Assembly: GCA_003279875.1 (NCBI GenBank)
Contig: QCGN01000004.1
Location: forward strand, 1 to 64,000
Length of the DNA: 64,000 bases
Reading direction: 5' to 3'
Source of the DNA: Prochlorococcus sp. AG-388-D03
GTDB lineage: Bacteria; Cyanobacteriota; Cyanobacteriia; PCC-6307; Cyanobiaceae
Shown here one piece after another: positions 30,446-37,590 of this stretch. Under the pieces are notes generated by a model, which searched no databases, was not told the DNA's origin, and saw only the letters and a list, made by a program, of their open reading frames with translations. Made by a program: the position numbers and the translations under genes. Within the stretch, counting starts at the first letter, position 1. Each line of letters starts with the position of its first letter.

Positions 30446-31069
30446 ATGCCTATATCTAATACTTTATGGGAAAGTAATTATGAACTTGCCTTATTAAGCT
30501 TAAAATCAAAATTTGTTCAAGGTCTCAAAAATGGAAATTTGCCAAAAATAATATTTCAAGAATATGTAGCCCAAGATTACTTCTTTTTAGAAAGTTTTTC
30601 TAGAGCATATGATTTGGCAGTTTTTAAATCTAAAGATAAAAATTCAAAAAAGGTTTTAAGTCAACTTTTAGAAGGTGTATCAGAGGAACTAATACTTCAT
30701 GAGACTTATGCAAAAGAATGGGATATTGATCTAACAAATAATTACATAAAACCAGCAACTCAAAATTATACTAGCTTCTTGGGCGAAGTTTCTAAAAAAC
30801 AAAGTGCTATTGAGATAATGTTTGCGATGACTCCGTGTATGCGTTTATATTCTTGGATAGGTAAGGCATTATCAAACTATACTTTGAATAATCCATACAA
30901 AGAATGGATAATTACTTATTCTGATGAGAGCTTTGATAATTTAGTGAAATCTCTTGAAAGTCTTATTAATTCATCTAAAGAGGGATATGATACCAATAAA
31001 GCAAATTTTTTATATAAGAGAGCAATGGAATTGGAATTAGAGTTTTTTAATGCTTATTCAAATTTCTGA
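30446..31069 (+). CDS. tenA: TenA-family thiaminase II / aminopyrimidine salvage protein
   Basis: 207 aa, all helical. The TenA family hydrolyses thiamine breakdown products to recover the HMP pyrimidine. Seen: FQEYVAQDYFFLESFSRAYD, SEELILHETYAKEWDI with Glu, the active-site Cys in FAMTPCMRLYSWIG and the terminal catalytic-glutamate helix AMELELEFFNAY. It is immediately followed by thiD, which supports the salvage role. No TPP riboswitch pattern was seen upstream. Confidence 0.9.
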   Translation: MPISNTLWESNYELALLSLKSKFVQGLKNGNLPKIIFQEYVAQDYFFLESFSRAYDLAVFKSKDKNSKKVLSQLLEGVSEELILHETYAKEWDIDLTNNYIKPATQNYTSFLGEVSKKQSAIEIMFAMTPCMRLYSWIGKALSNYTLNNPYKEWIITYSDESFDNLVKSLESLINSSKEGYDTNKANFLYKRAMELELEFFNAYSNF

Positions 31070-31104
31070 AAATAAAATTAAGTTTCTAAATTTTTAAAAC
31101 AATT

Positions 31105-31893
31105 ATGTATTCAAAAATCGCCCTTACTATTGGTGGTAGTGACTCTGGAGGAGGAGCTGGGATTCAAGCGGATTTAAGAACTTTTATGGCACTAAATGTA
31201 CATGGATGCTCTGCAATTACATGTATAACTGCTCAAAACAGTTTAGAGGTAAACGACGTTGAAGCTGTGAAGAAGGATACTTTAGTAAGCCAGATTGATA
31301 CTTTATTCTCAGATTTCAATATTAATGCCTTGAAAACTGGAATGCTGCTAAACGAGAAAATTATCAATGAGACGGCCTCAAAATTGAAACATTTTTCTAT
31401 TCCTAAAGTTATTGATCCAGTAATGGTAACTAGAACTGGGTCTAAATTACTTGAGGATTCTGCAATTTCTGCATATAAAAAATTACTTTTACCGATTGCT
31501 GATATAGTTACTCCAAATATTTTTGAAGCAAATCTTTTATCAAGCTTGGATATCAAAAATAAGAAAGATATAGAGCTCTCTGCACATAATATTATTGAAC
31601 TTGGAGCTAAAGCCGTTTTAATAAAAGGTGGAGGATTAAAAGATATGCAAGGTAAAGATTTTTATTTTGATGAAACGGGAAAAAGAAAATGGTTTACTAA
31701 TAAATTTGTAAATACTAAAAATACGCATGGAAGTGGTTGTACTTTAAGTGCTGGAATTTGTGGTTATCAAGCATTAGGATTTGATTTGATAGAGTCAATT
31801 AAAATGGCAAAAATATTTATTGAAAGATCTCTAAAGAAATCATATAAAATTGGATCTGGTCCTGGACCTCTTGGACATTACCAATCACCTTAA
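31105..31893 (+). CDS. thiD: Hydroxymethylpyrimidine/phosphomethylpyrimidine kinase
   Basis: 262-aa ribokinase-fold enzyme that phosphorylates HMP and HMP-P in thiamine synthesis. GGSDSGGGAGIQADL at about 9-23, DPVMVTRTGSKLL, TPNIFEANLL and the anion-hole motif NTHGSGCTLSAGI are present. Typical length. Downstream of tenA by 35 bp, consistent with one operon. Confidence 0.95.
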   Translation: MYSKIALTIGGSDSGGGAGIQADLRTFMALNVHGCSAITCITAQNSLEVNDVEAVKKDTLVSQIDTLFSDFNINALKTGMLLNEKIINETASKLKHFSIPKVIDPVMVTRTGSKLLEDSAISAYKKLLLPIADIVTPNIFEANLLSSLDIKNKKDIELSAHNIIELGAKAVLIKGGGLKDMQGKDFYFDETGKRKWFTNKFVNTKNTHGSGCTLSAGICGYQALGFDLIESIKMAKIFIERSLKKSYKIGSGPGPLGHYQSP

Positions 31894-31963
31894 GAAAATT
31901 TTGAGATAAAAATTTCAAAAAGAAGAAAAATATTCTCATTAAAGTTTTTATTTCAAAATGTTA

Positions 31964-32149
31964 TTAAAACCACCATTTTTTATTGGGCTTTTTTAAAAAT
32001 AAGATTTCTTCTGTCTCCCACCCACCTTCAAGCCACTCAAGATGTTCAAGTAATAAAGACTCGCTTTCTCGTTTTGTTAAATGACCTAGTCTATGTGCAA
32101 TGCCATCGAACCTTACTTTCATTAACTCTTCTATTTTGATCTTATTCAT
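31964..32149 (-). CDS. Small conserved hypothetical protein
   Basis: 61 aa (MNKIKIEELMKVRFDGIAHR...), with LTKRESESLLLEHLEWLEGGW and a tryptophan-rich basic C-terminus (PNKKWWF). Conserved style in picocyanobacteria. Family not recognised. It converges with thiD. Confidence 0.55.
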   Translation of the reverse strand: MNKIKIEELMKVRFDGIAHRLGHLTKRESESLLLEHLEWLEGGWETEEILFLKKPNKKWWF

Positions 32150-32337
32150 AAGTCAAGCAAATAATTTTTATCTAGAAAAACTTGTATGATTGTCAATGTC
32201 AATGAAATTGTTCAGTTTTTATATTTAAAAAAATCTAATTGGTATTAAATATCACTTTTAAGAGTGGATAGTAATTAAGACTTATTCTCATAAAATATAT
32301 TTCGCGTTAACTTAAAAATTAATACTTCTGATTTTCT

Positions 32338-32481
32338 ATGATAAACGAAGAAAAAAAGTCAACAAAGACAATTGTTAATGTTGGATATTGTGAGAGTACT
32401 TCAGAGTGGCTTAGCAGAATAATGTCGGAATTGGCTGATGAAAGTAAAAACTTCGTTGATTTATCAGTTTTTTGTTCCTAA
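32338..32481 (+). CDS. Small hypothetical protein
   Basis: 47 aa (MINEEKKSTKTIVNVGYCES...), ending DLSVFCS. Soluble, Ser/Lys/Glu-rich, two cysteines. First mini-gene of the accessory stretch. Weak support beyond an intact frame. Confidence 0.4.
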   Translation: MINEEKKSTKTIVNVGYCESTSEWLSRIMSELADESKNFVDLSVFCS

Positions 32482-32650
32482 TTAAATTATTTAAAGTTGA
32501 TTTTTCAAAGCATCAATAGGAATTTTTTTTTGTATTAGAAAAACTTATAAATGTTATTTGATTTAACTATTTTTTTTAAGTATTTAAACGTATAGATGAT
32601 GACAAAAATTATGAATAAAAATTATTAATTTAATAAAAATAACTTTAATT

Positions 32651-32707
32651 ATGAAACCAATTTCAGAAGAACTTTACAAGAAATTAGTTAGAGCTTCCAA
32701 AAAATGA
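32651..32707 (+). CDS. Putative 18-aa upstream ORF
   Basis: 18 codons (MKPISEELYKKLVRASKK) whose stop overlaps the next start as ATGA. It could be a leader peptide or the first half of a frameshifted gene. Low certainty. Confidence 0.3.
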   Translation: MKPISEELYKKLVRASKK

Positions 32708-32808
32708 AAAATGTATTCTTATGTGTTTTAGCTCTTGATCTTGGAATTTTATTAGAAAAATCTAATTCTGTTCAAAACTTTATAAATTATTTGGGTCTTT
32801 TAAAATAA
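32704..32808 (+). CDS. Single-helix mini-protein
   Basis: 34 aa (MKNVFLCVLALDLGILLEKS...). Overlaps the 18-codon ORF by 4 nt (ATGA), which suggests translational coupling. Hydrophobic first half, polar second half. Confidence 0.35.
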   Translation: MKNVFLCVLALDLGILLEKSNSVQNFINYLGLLK

Positions 32809-32877
32809 GATTATTTTTAAGAGTTTAAGTTCATAATTTTAAAAAAATTTAGATGTTAAAATTAGTTCCAAAAGAAA

Positions 32878-33345
32878 TTGAATTTAGATAAAAAGAGTTT
32901 AGAAATTATCAATCAATTTAAATTATCTAATCATCCTGAAGGTGGATGGTTTAGAGAAATTTTGCGAAGTAAATATTATGTGAAAAGAAAAGATGGTCAA
33001 AAAAGGAATAATATATCCGGGATTTATTATTTACTTTGTAAGGGTGAAAAAAGTGCCTGGCATCGTGTTAATTCTGCTGATGAGATATGGATTTATCTTC
33101 AAGGCGCACCACTGAATTTATGGTATTTAGATGAGGAGAATAAAAAAATAAGAAATCTAAAGTTATATTCAAATAATCCAATTGAAATGATTCCAGCGGG
33201 ATGTTGGCAGGCTGCTAGTACTAGTGGGGAATTTACTCTAACCAGTTGTTGCGTTGGGCCAGGATTTGATTTCTTGGATTTTGAAATGCTAAGAAATATA
33301 GATCCCTCTTTGAGACCGGGTAAAGCTATGAAGGAATTTATTTAA
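32878..33345 (+). CDS. Cupin family protein (cupin_5/DUF985)
   Basis: 155 aa from TTG. LSNHPEGGWFREILRS, SGIYYLLCKGEKSAWHRVNSADEIW and IPAGCWQAA match the cupin_5 family. The His/Glu positions of the metal site (WHR...DE, H/Q in the last strand) are partly kept. Role unknown; relatives may bind sugars or small acids. No ATG preserves the conserved N-terminus. Confidence 0.8.
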   Translation: MNLDKKSLEIINQFKLSNHPEGGWFREILRSKYYVKRKDGQKRNNISGIYYLLCKGEKSAWHRVNSADEIWIYLQGAPLNLWYLDEENKKIRNLKLYSNNPIEMIPAGCWQAASTSGEFTLTSCCVGPGFDFLDFEMLRNIDPSLRPGKAMKEFI

Positions 33346-33480
33346 TACCTAATTCTTTATTAATGATTTTCTTTTAATGCATAAGGATTCTATTAAAACT
33401 ATTGGCAGAAGTCAGATTTCAAGAGAAAACCCTCTTTTTTATAGTAAGCGAGGTTTAAGAATCACCTTATACTTTTGATA

Positions 33481-33576
33481 ATGATTTTTCTTGATGGTCT
33501 GATTTTGATAATTGAAAAAATATTGGAGTACAAAAATGGATCTTTGCTAGAGCTATGGATGTTTATTGAGGAATGA
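33481..33576 (+). CDS. Putative 31-aa ORF
   Basis: 31 codons (MIFLDGLILIIEKILEYKNG...) whose stop overlaps the next start as ATGA. Amphipathic, partly hydrophobic. Supported only by the overlap and intact frame. Confidence 0.3.
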   Translation: MIFLDGLILIIEKILEYKNGSLLELWMFIEE

Positions 33577-33713
33577 AAATAGATATTAAATGTGACTGTT
33601 GCAAATGTATTCATATGAATCAAAGTTATTTAAAGATTAGTGCGAATCAAATAAGCTTTGGTCAAAAAAATATATGTAAAATCGAAAAAGGTTTTAGATT
33701 TAAACCATATTAG
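33573..33713 (+). CDS. Small Cys-rich hypothetical protein
   Basis: 46 aa. The N-terminus MKIDIKCDCCKCIHMN clusters four cysteines in six residues, which could bind a metal; a fifth Cys lies at NICKIEKG. Translationally coupled (ATGA) to the preceding 31-codon ORF. Family not recognised. Confidence 0.45.
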   Translation: MKIDIKCDCCKCIHMNQSYLKISANQISFGQKNICKIEKGFRFKPY

Positions 33714-33835
33714 CTAAATTCAGAAGAGAGAATGATGGTACCTAATTATGATGAAAAATAAATTATTGCAGTAAGTTTCTTTTAGAAATTCCTGAAATAT
33801 CAAATTTTACAAAATCTTTGATTTATCATTAATTT

Positions 33836-34636
33836 TTATTTTCGAATCCCTCTGATCAAATCAATAATAGATTTTGGCAGAATTCTTTTTATAAGTCCAG
33901 CTATTGTTGATTTCCTTAATTTAAGAATTGATTGAGTTAATCGCTTACAATCTTCTACTCTTAGTTGATATAAATCTGGATGTATGCAATTCATAAGAGA
34001 GATTTCACTTATAGACTGTATACCTTTTTCTTTAAATACTTTTGCTAATGTTGAATTGCTTTTAAGATACAAAAAAGTATTTTGACGATACCAAACTTCT
34101 ATCTCTTGATTATCCCAAACCTTTGATCGAAATAGATCATAGGGCAAATAACCTTTTTTAATAAAAATTTTAGCCCAATATGAGTGCGGTCTCTCATTAA
34201 AATGATCAGTGCCACCTTGTCCACTGAAAGCAGCGCTAAATAAAATAGTGTCTGAGAAGCTTGTTAAGTAATTGATGAAGGTATCTGCTTGTTCTGGTTT
34301 TAAATGTTCTGCCACTTCAAGTGACATAGCAAGATCAAATTTTTTATTAATAGGATTTTTAATTACATTAGAACTAAAGTCTATTGAATGAAATTTAATC
34401 TTTTTATCAAGCATATCTTCTTGACGGACCCAATCTCCATCTATTCCAACCAGTTCTTTTGAGCCTGAATCAGAAAAGGCCTTTAACCATGGTCCTCGGC
34501 CACATCCAATATCAACAACCTTCTTGGGGTTTATAGGTATGGAATTTAAAATGGATACATAATGCTTAGCACTAGAATAAGAACCATCGGTGAGTGATTT
34601 ATAAAATTGATCATTATAGTTACTTCCTACGTCCAT
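33836..34636 (-). CDS. Class I SAM-dependent methyltransferase
   Basis: 266 aa from the ATG at 34636 (MDVGSNYNDQFYKSLTDGSY); a 12-codon upstream extension exists. SAM motif I is VVDIGCGRGPWL and the acidic motif II LVGIDGD. Motif IV-like region is FDLAMSLEVAEHL. The short C-terminus is basic. Similar enzymes lie among surface-polysaccharide genes. Substrate unknown. Accessory gene in the island-like stretch. Confidence 0.82.
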   Translation of the reverse strand: MDVGSNYNDQFYKSLTDGSYSSAKHYVSILNSIPINPKKVVDIGCGRGPWLKAFSDSGSKELVGIDGDWVRQEDMLDKKIKFHSIDFSSNVIKNPINKKFDLAMSLEVAEHLKPEQADTFINYLTSFSDTILFSAAFSGQGGTDHFNERPHSYWAKIFIKKGYLPYDLFRSKVWDNQEIEVWYRQNTFLYLKSNSTLAKVFKEKGIQSISEISLMNCIHPDLYQLRVEDCKRLTQSILKLRKSTIAGLIKRILPKSIIDLIRGIRK

Positions 34637-34735
34637 AAAAAAATTTTTTGTTGCGAAAATCAATAACGACAATAATATAGCTTATTACAAAAAATTTTAT
34701 TCAGACAAATACAGAATAAAGGTAAATCAATATCT

Positions 34736-34819
34736 ATGTTTGAGGATCCATCAGTGAAACCATTAATTGAGAGTGCAGGTCATATTTATGATTCAACCAA
34801 TATATCCAGTTACTTTTAA
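34736..34819 (+). CDS. Putative 27-aa ORF
   Basis: 27 codons (MFEDPSVKPLIESAGHIYDS...). Its TAA is followed directly by the GTG start of the next mini-ORF. Possibly a broken gene. Low certainty. Confidence 0.25.
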   Translation: MFEDPSVKPLIESAGHIYDSTNISSYF

Positions 34820-34969
34820 GTGAAAGGCTTACTACTTATACCTGTTTTCAAATCTTTTAAGAAGAGTTCTTTTTTTCTATCACTTAATAAGAATGCTTGT
34901 CCTGTTTATGATGCTGAAGAAATAAAAAAACGAGAACAAACAGAAGCTATTAAGAAGTTATATCCATAA
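34820..34969 (+). CDS. Small hypothetical protein
   Basis: 49 aa from GTG (MKGLLLIPVFKSFKKSSFFL...). Basic N-terminus and a charged C-terminal helix (YDAEEIKKREQTEAIKKLYP). It immediately follows the 27-codon ORF; the T-run hairpin region after its stop may terminate it. Confidence 0.4.
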   Translation: MKGLLLIPVFKSFKKSSFFLSLNKNACPVYDAEEIKKREQTEAIKKLYP

Positions 34970-35031
34970 AAAAAGGCGTTAGCTACGCCCAGTTTAAAAG
35001 CTAGATAATCCCCATCACCCAGCCTTTTTTT
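34966..35031 (+). terminator. Probable structured terminator
   Basis: A-run plus GGC at about 34967-34976 can pair with GCC plus T-run at 35022-35031, enclosing a small GGCGT/ACGCC hairpin. It overlaps the stop of the 49-aa ORF and the first copy of the 16-nt repeat. Confidence 0.5.
35007..35022 (+). repeat. 16-nt direct repeat, copy 1
   Basis: AATCCCCATCACCCAG, preceded by GAT. An identical copy occurs 111 nt downstream. Both are followed by short T-runs. The element is GC-rich compared with its surroundings. Confidence 0.8.
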
Positions 35032-35117
35032 AATAATAGCACTACATATGGTGTTTGACTGTAATATTTCTTACTTTAGGTAGGGTTTATATGTTTCTTT
35101 TTTATTGGCCAAGATAG

Positions 35118-35133
35118 AATCCCCATCACCCAG
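35118..35133 (+). repeat. 16-nt direct repeat, copy 2
   Basis: Second exact copy of AATCCCCATCACCCAG, located 20 nt upstream of the ATG of the monooxygenase pseudogene and followed by GCTCGCAAGGGT and a T-run. ACCC in the repeat can pair with GGGT downstream, giving a short hairpin before the T-run. Confidence 0.8.
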
Positions 35134-35152
35134 GCTCGCAAGGGTCTTTTTT

Positions 35153-35546
35153 ATGTCTAGTTTTGGATCGGATACTCCATTTATGTTTCTTGCAAGATTA
35201 AAGGTTAAGGCAGATGAAGTTGATGAATATTTAGAAATTGCATATAAAACAGATAAATCTGTTGAAGCGTCAGAGCTGGGAATGCTCCATCATACATTTG
35301 ACCAAGAACCTTAACACCCACTTAGTTTTGTGTTAAGAAGTTTTGAAAAATGATGATGCCTTTCTTGCCCATTTAGTTAATCCACCTTTAGTTAGGTGCT
35401 TATCTTGATGCGCATTCTAGAAATTGTGACGGAGATTTATCTATTGAATTTTATGGAACTGTTGGAGATAAAGTAATTAAAGCAATGAAATAAAGTGGTT
35501 TTTTTTTGAAATCTTCAAAACTTAACTCGGTTATAGCAGAGTTTAA
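35153..35546 (+). pseudogene. Decayed antibiotic-biosynthesis-monooxygenase (ABM) family gene
   Basis: The first 53 codons read a clean ABM N-terminus (MFLARLKVKADEVDEYLEIA ... LGMLHHTFDQEP), then a stop. In shifted frames the rest of the family follows: NDDAFLAHLVNPP near 35353-35391, AYLDAHS and IEFYGTVGDKVIKAMK to 35491, and a C-terminal KIFKT-like, LGYSRV segment ending at 35546. At least two frameshifts and several stops break it. ABM proteins are small dimeric ferredoxin-like oxygenases. Confidence 0.8.
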
Positions 35547-35569
35547 GGAAAGAGTATTAATTATTCGAT

Positions 35570-35656
35570 GTGACTAGAGATTTTACAAAATTAATAAGAA
35601 CCTTAGTGCTAGCGGCAACCACAAACATAGAAGAAGCATTAGTAATAATGAAATAG
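35570..35656 (+). CDS. Putative 28-aa ORF
   Basis: GTG start, 28 codons, ending TTNIEEALVIMK. No SD that stands out. Listed because the frame is intact in an otherwise gene-poor stretch; could be chance. Confidence 0.2.
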   Translation: MTRDFTKLIRTLVLAATTNIEEALVIMK

Positions 35657-35705
35657 CATGGACATTTGGAATGTACTGCTCTTTAAAAATTTGTGTCTTC
35701 ATAAT

Positions 35706-35795
35706 CTATCTGGCTTTCCTAAGTTTGATTTCTCTTCTGACAAGTAAACCTAAAACTACAACACACATATTCATTAGAAAAACATCTAATGGCAT
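35706..35795 (-). CDS. Single-helix membrane mini-protein
   Basis: 29 aa (MPLDVFLMNMCVVVLGLLVR...). One helix followed by a strongly basic tail REIKLRKAR, as in other small picocyanobacterial membrane peptides. First member of a minus-strand run of mini-genes. Confidence 0.35.
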   Translation of the reverse strand: MPLDVFLMNMCVVVLGLLVRREIKLRKAR

Positions 35796-35877
35796 TAAAT
35801 AAAAAAGTATCTACTTAATTAATAGCAAGAATATTGTTATATGAATCAATAAAGAATCACTAAAATACTTATACTGC

Positions 35878-36015
35878 TTATTCAGATTCTTTTTGAGGTC
35901 TCTGATAGACTCCAACTCTTTTCCAATAATCTTCATATATAAGGTTTCTTTTCTGATAATCTAATGTGTTCATATTCTGGTCGAGTATGGCAAAAGGAGA
36001 ATTAGTAAATTTCAT
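35878..36015 (-). CDS. Small hypothetical protein, SPF-family copy 1
   Basis: 45 aa (MKFTNSPFAILDQNMNTLDY...), Tyr-rich, ending RPQKESE. Its first 20 residues resemble those of the gene at 36541-36726 (M-x-x-x-x-SPF-x-IL, later DY-x-K), so the two are probably paralogues. Function unknown. Confidence 0.5.
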   Translation of the reverse strand: MKFTNSPFAILDQNMNTLDYQKRNLIYEDYWKRVGVYQRPQKESE

Positions 36016-36066
36016 AGTAAATCTTAAAATAATTGTTTATTAAAAATCTATTAGATATGAGATCTT

Positions 36067-36168
36067 TTATCTCAAATAACTGGATCCTCTATAAGTAAGC
36101 TTTATTGTCTTCTCTTCTTGGCTCTTGCAATATACAAATGACTTGCCATTAAAATACATGTTTACCAT
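36067..36168 (-). CDS. DUF4278-like mini-protein
   Basis: 33 aa from ATG 36168 (MVNMYFNGKSFVYCKSQEEK). The C-terminal segment IKLTYRGSSYLR matches the DUF4278 signature 'LTYRGxxY'. In other cyanobacteria DUF4278 small proteins include PirA, which binds PII and tunes arginine synthesis. A good ribosome site (AGGAG, 7 nt before ATG) precedes it, unusual for this genome. It is the ORF directly downstream of the structured leader and strong promoter described here. Confidence 0.65.
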   Translation of the reverse strand: MVNMYFNGKSFVYCKSQEEKTIKLTYRGSSYLR

Positions 36169-36175
36169 GATGCAG

Positions 36176-36266
36176 CTCCTGAACTTGCTCAAGTCCCCGT
36201 CCTTTGACTTGAGTCGTACTGCGGTCTATCAAGTGGTAGATCGGACGATTTGGTAGCTTTAGCTAC
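36176..36266 (-). promoter_or_regulatory. Pseudoknotted leader RNA, glutamine-II (downstream-peptide) riboswitch candidate
   Basis: On the minus strand three hairpins follow the predicted start: GTAGC/GCTAC (36253-36266), GATCTACC/GATAGACC around ACTT (36223-36242) and a perfect 8-bp CTCAAGTC/GACTTGAG (36188-36213). GGACG in the loop of the last (36198-36202) is complementary to CGTCC (36243-36247), giving a pseudoknot. It is far more GC-rich than its surroundings and leads into a strong SD and a tiny DUF4278 ORF. This arrangement matches the downstream-peptide motif known from Prochlorococcus/Synechococcus. Class assignment is by architecture, not by covariance search. Confidence 0.6.
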
Positions 36267-36272
36267 ACTTTA

Positions 36273-36301
36273 TTTATAGAGTATTTGTACTCAGTTGTCA
36301 A
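36273..36301 (-). promoter_or_regulatory. Near-consensus sigma-70 promoter
   Basis: Minus-strand -35 box TTGACA (36301-36296), 17-nt spacer, -10 box TATAAA (36278-36273). Spacing is ideal. A start near 36266 would put the structured leader at the very 5' end of the transcript. Consensus -35 boxes are uncommon in this AT-rich genome. Confidence 0.75.
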
Positions 36302-36330
36302 TATATAAAGGTAAATTCAATATTCGAAGA

Positions 36331-36474
36331 TTAAGCAGATTCGGTTATTTTATTTTTCATATCTTCAATTTTATTAATTAATTCATCTAACCATTGTGTA
36401 TTATTTTCTGATATATCCTTTAAATATGAAATTTTTGGTTGATTCATTTCATGTGTCTCGAAATCTCCGCTCAT
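36331..36474 (-). CDS. Small hypothetical protein
   Basis: 47 aa (MSGDFETHEMNQPKISYLKD...). Acidic start, then an amphipathic helix with NNTQWLDELINKIEDMKNKI. Its end lies about 30 nt from the promoter of the leader RNA. Family not recognised. Confidence 0.5.
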   Translation of the reverse strand: MSGDFETHEMNQPKISYLKDISENNTQWLDELINKIEDMKNKITESA

Positions 36475-36540
36475 AAAATTTTTCCTTTTCTAAATTTTTT
36501 TATGTGATTAGTGAATTAATCAGCATCAATAAATAAATAA

Positions 36541-36726
36541 TTAGATAGAAATCCTGTCGATCATCAATACATCTTGGGTTTGGATTGTATCTCTCTTACT
36601 TTCATCCTCAGAATCTTTATAAGAATCGATTTCAGCTTGAACTCTTCTCTTATAAACTCCTTTGATGTAATCAATTTCTCTTCTTTCTTTATTTAGAATT
36701 GAGAATGGTGAGGTTTTTAAGTTCAT
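36541..36726 (-). CDS. Small hypothetical protein, SPF-family copy 2
   Basis: 61 aa from ATG 36726 (MNLKTSPFSILNKERREIDY); an upstream extension of 11 codons is less likely. Highly charged, ending QDVLMIDRISI. Shares its N-terminal pattern with the gene at 35878-36015. Confidence 0.55.
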   Translation of the reverse strand: MNLKTSPFSILNKERREIDYIKGVYKRRVQAEIDSYKDSEDESKRDTIQTQDVLMIDRISI

Positions 36727-36752
36727 TAAAGCTCCTTTAAAATAATTTTTAA

Positions 36753-36890
36753 TCAACACCAGTTTTTATCAGATTCAATGAAAACATCTATAGTTTGCTG
36801 ATTTCTGATTTCTTCCTCTAAAAGTTCTTCTTCTGATCTTTTTTTAATATCAGAATTATAAACTTTTTTTTCTGTTGGTTTGGTAGACAT
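36753..36890 (-). CDS. Small charged hypothetical protein
   Basis: 45 aa (MSTKPTEKKVYNSDIKKRSE...), Glu-rich centre (EEELLEEEIRNQQ), ending DKNWC. It lies 26 nt upstream of SPF-family copy 2 on the same strand, so these two may form a unit. Confidence 0.5.
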   Translation of the reverse strand: MSTKPTEKKVYNSDIKKRSEEELLEEEIRNQQTIDVFIESDKNWC

Positions 36891-37133
36891 TTTCTTATGA
36901 CAACTACATTTATGTTCTAACTAAATAGACGAGTCATGCGATTAATAAAGATGTTCGGTTTGAGGTACTACAATATACGGATAGAGGATCAACAATTAAA
37001 TTTCAAAATGGTTAAAATAAGAAAATCATAAATAGATAAGATAAAAATATTTACTATTTAAGAAGTAATCTGATAAATATTAATTAGTGGGTTTAATCAT
37101 CATTAAGATTTGAACTTTATTTATATTTTTTCA
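36891..37133. other. Intergenic region without clear gene
   Basis: About 240 bp, AT-rich, with no frame above 25 codons that I trust and no hairpin that stands out. It should hold the promoter of the minus-strand mini-gene unit. Confidence 0.4.
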
Positions 37134-37232
37134 TTAGTAACCAATATTGTTTTTAGGGTTGGTTATGTAAATTATCAAATTTAAAACTAAGTTTGGAGGG
37201 AAATCTAAAGGCTTTAAAAGTAGTAAAACCAT
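37134..37232 (-). CDS. Putative 32-aa ORF
   Basis: 32 codons (MVLLLLKPLDFPPNLVLNLI...). Hydrophobic and proline-containing. Could be chance in AT-rich DNA; kept because the frame has a good start and no rival. Confidence 0.25.
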   Translation of the reverse strand: MVLLLLKPLDFPPNLVLNLIIYITNPKNNIGY

Positions 37233-37265
37233 TCCTTGAGTTACATTAAAACCTTTATTTTTCAA

Positions 37266-37406
37266 TTAGTTAGGAAGTTGATGTGTAGGTGGTGCATGAA
37301 ATTTTCTCTTTTTTATTTTTGACCTCTTGTAAATAACAAAAAGACCTAATCCTAATAAAGGAACTAATAAACCCTCTACAAATAAGAGAAAGTTAATCAT
37401 AATCAT
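37266..37406 (-). CDS. Single-helix membrane mini-protein
   Basis: 46 aa. Hydrophobic helix at 3-27 (NFLLFVEGLLVPLLGLGLFV) followed by a basic segment YKRSKIKKRKFHAPP. Positive-inside rule places the C-terminus in the cytoplasm. Family not recognised. Confidence 0.5.
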   Translation of the reverse strand: MIMINFLLFVEGLLVPLLGLGLFVIYKRSKIKKRKFHAPPTHQLPN

Positions 37407-37497
37407 TACCCCCTATGTAACTTTGTTATTGAGATATTTAGCCTAAAGTAACACTTCAATTATTATCGGTCGACAATCTAGATATTATAAACCTATT

Positions 37498-37590
37498 TTA
37501 AGAGAGCTTATTCCCTTTAAGAATCATCAATAATGGCAAACCTAAAATCATCAGACCCCCATCAATCAATAAAAAAGTATTCAAACTCAT
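37498..37590 (-). CDS. Single-helix membrane mini-protein
   Basis: 30 aa (MSLNTFLLIDGGLMILGLPL...). Its start codon directly follows the TAA of the 57-aa gene upstream, so the two are almost certainly cotranscribed and coupled. Confidence 0.45.
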   Translation of the reverse strand: MSLNTFLLIDGGLMILGLPLLMILKGNKLS

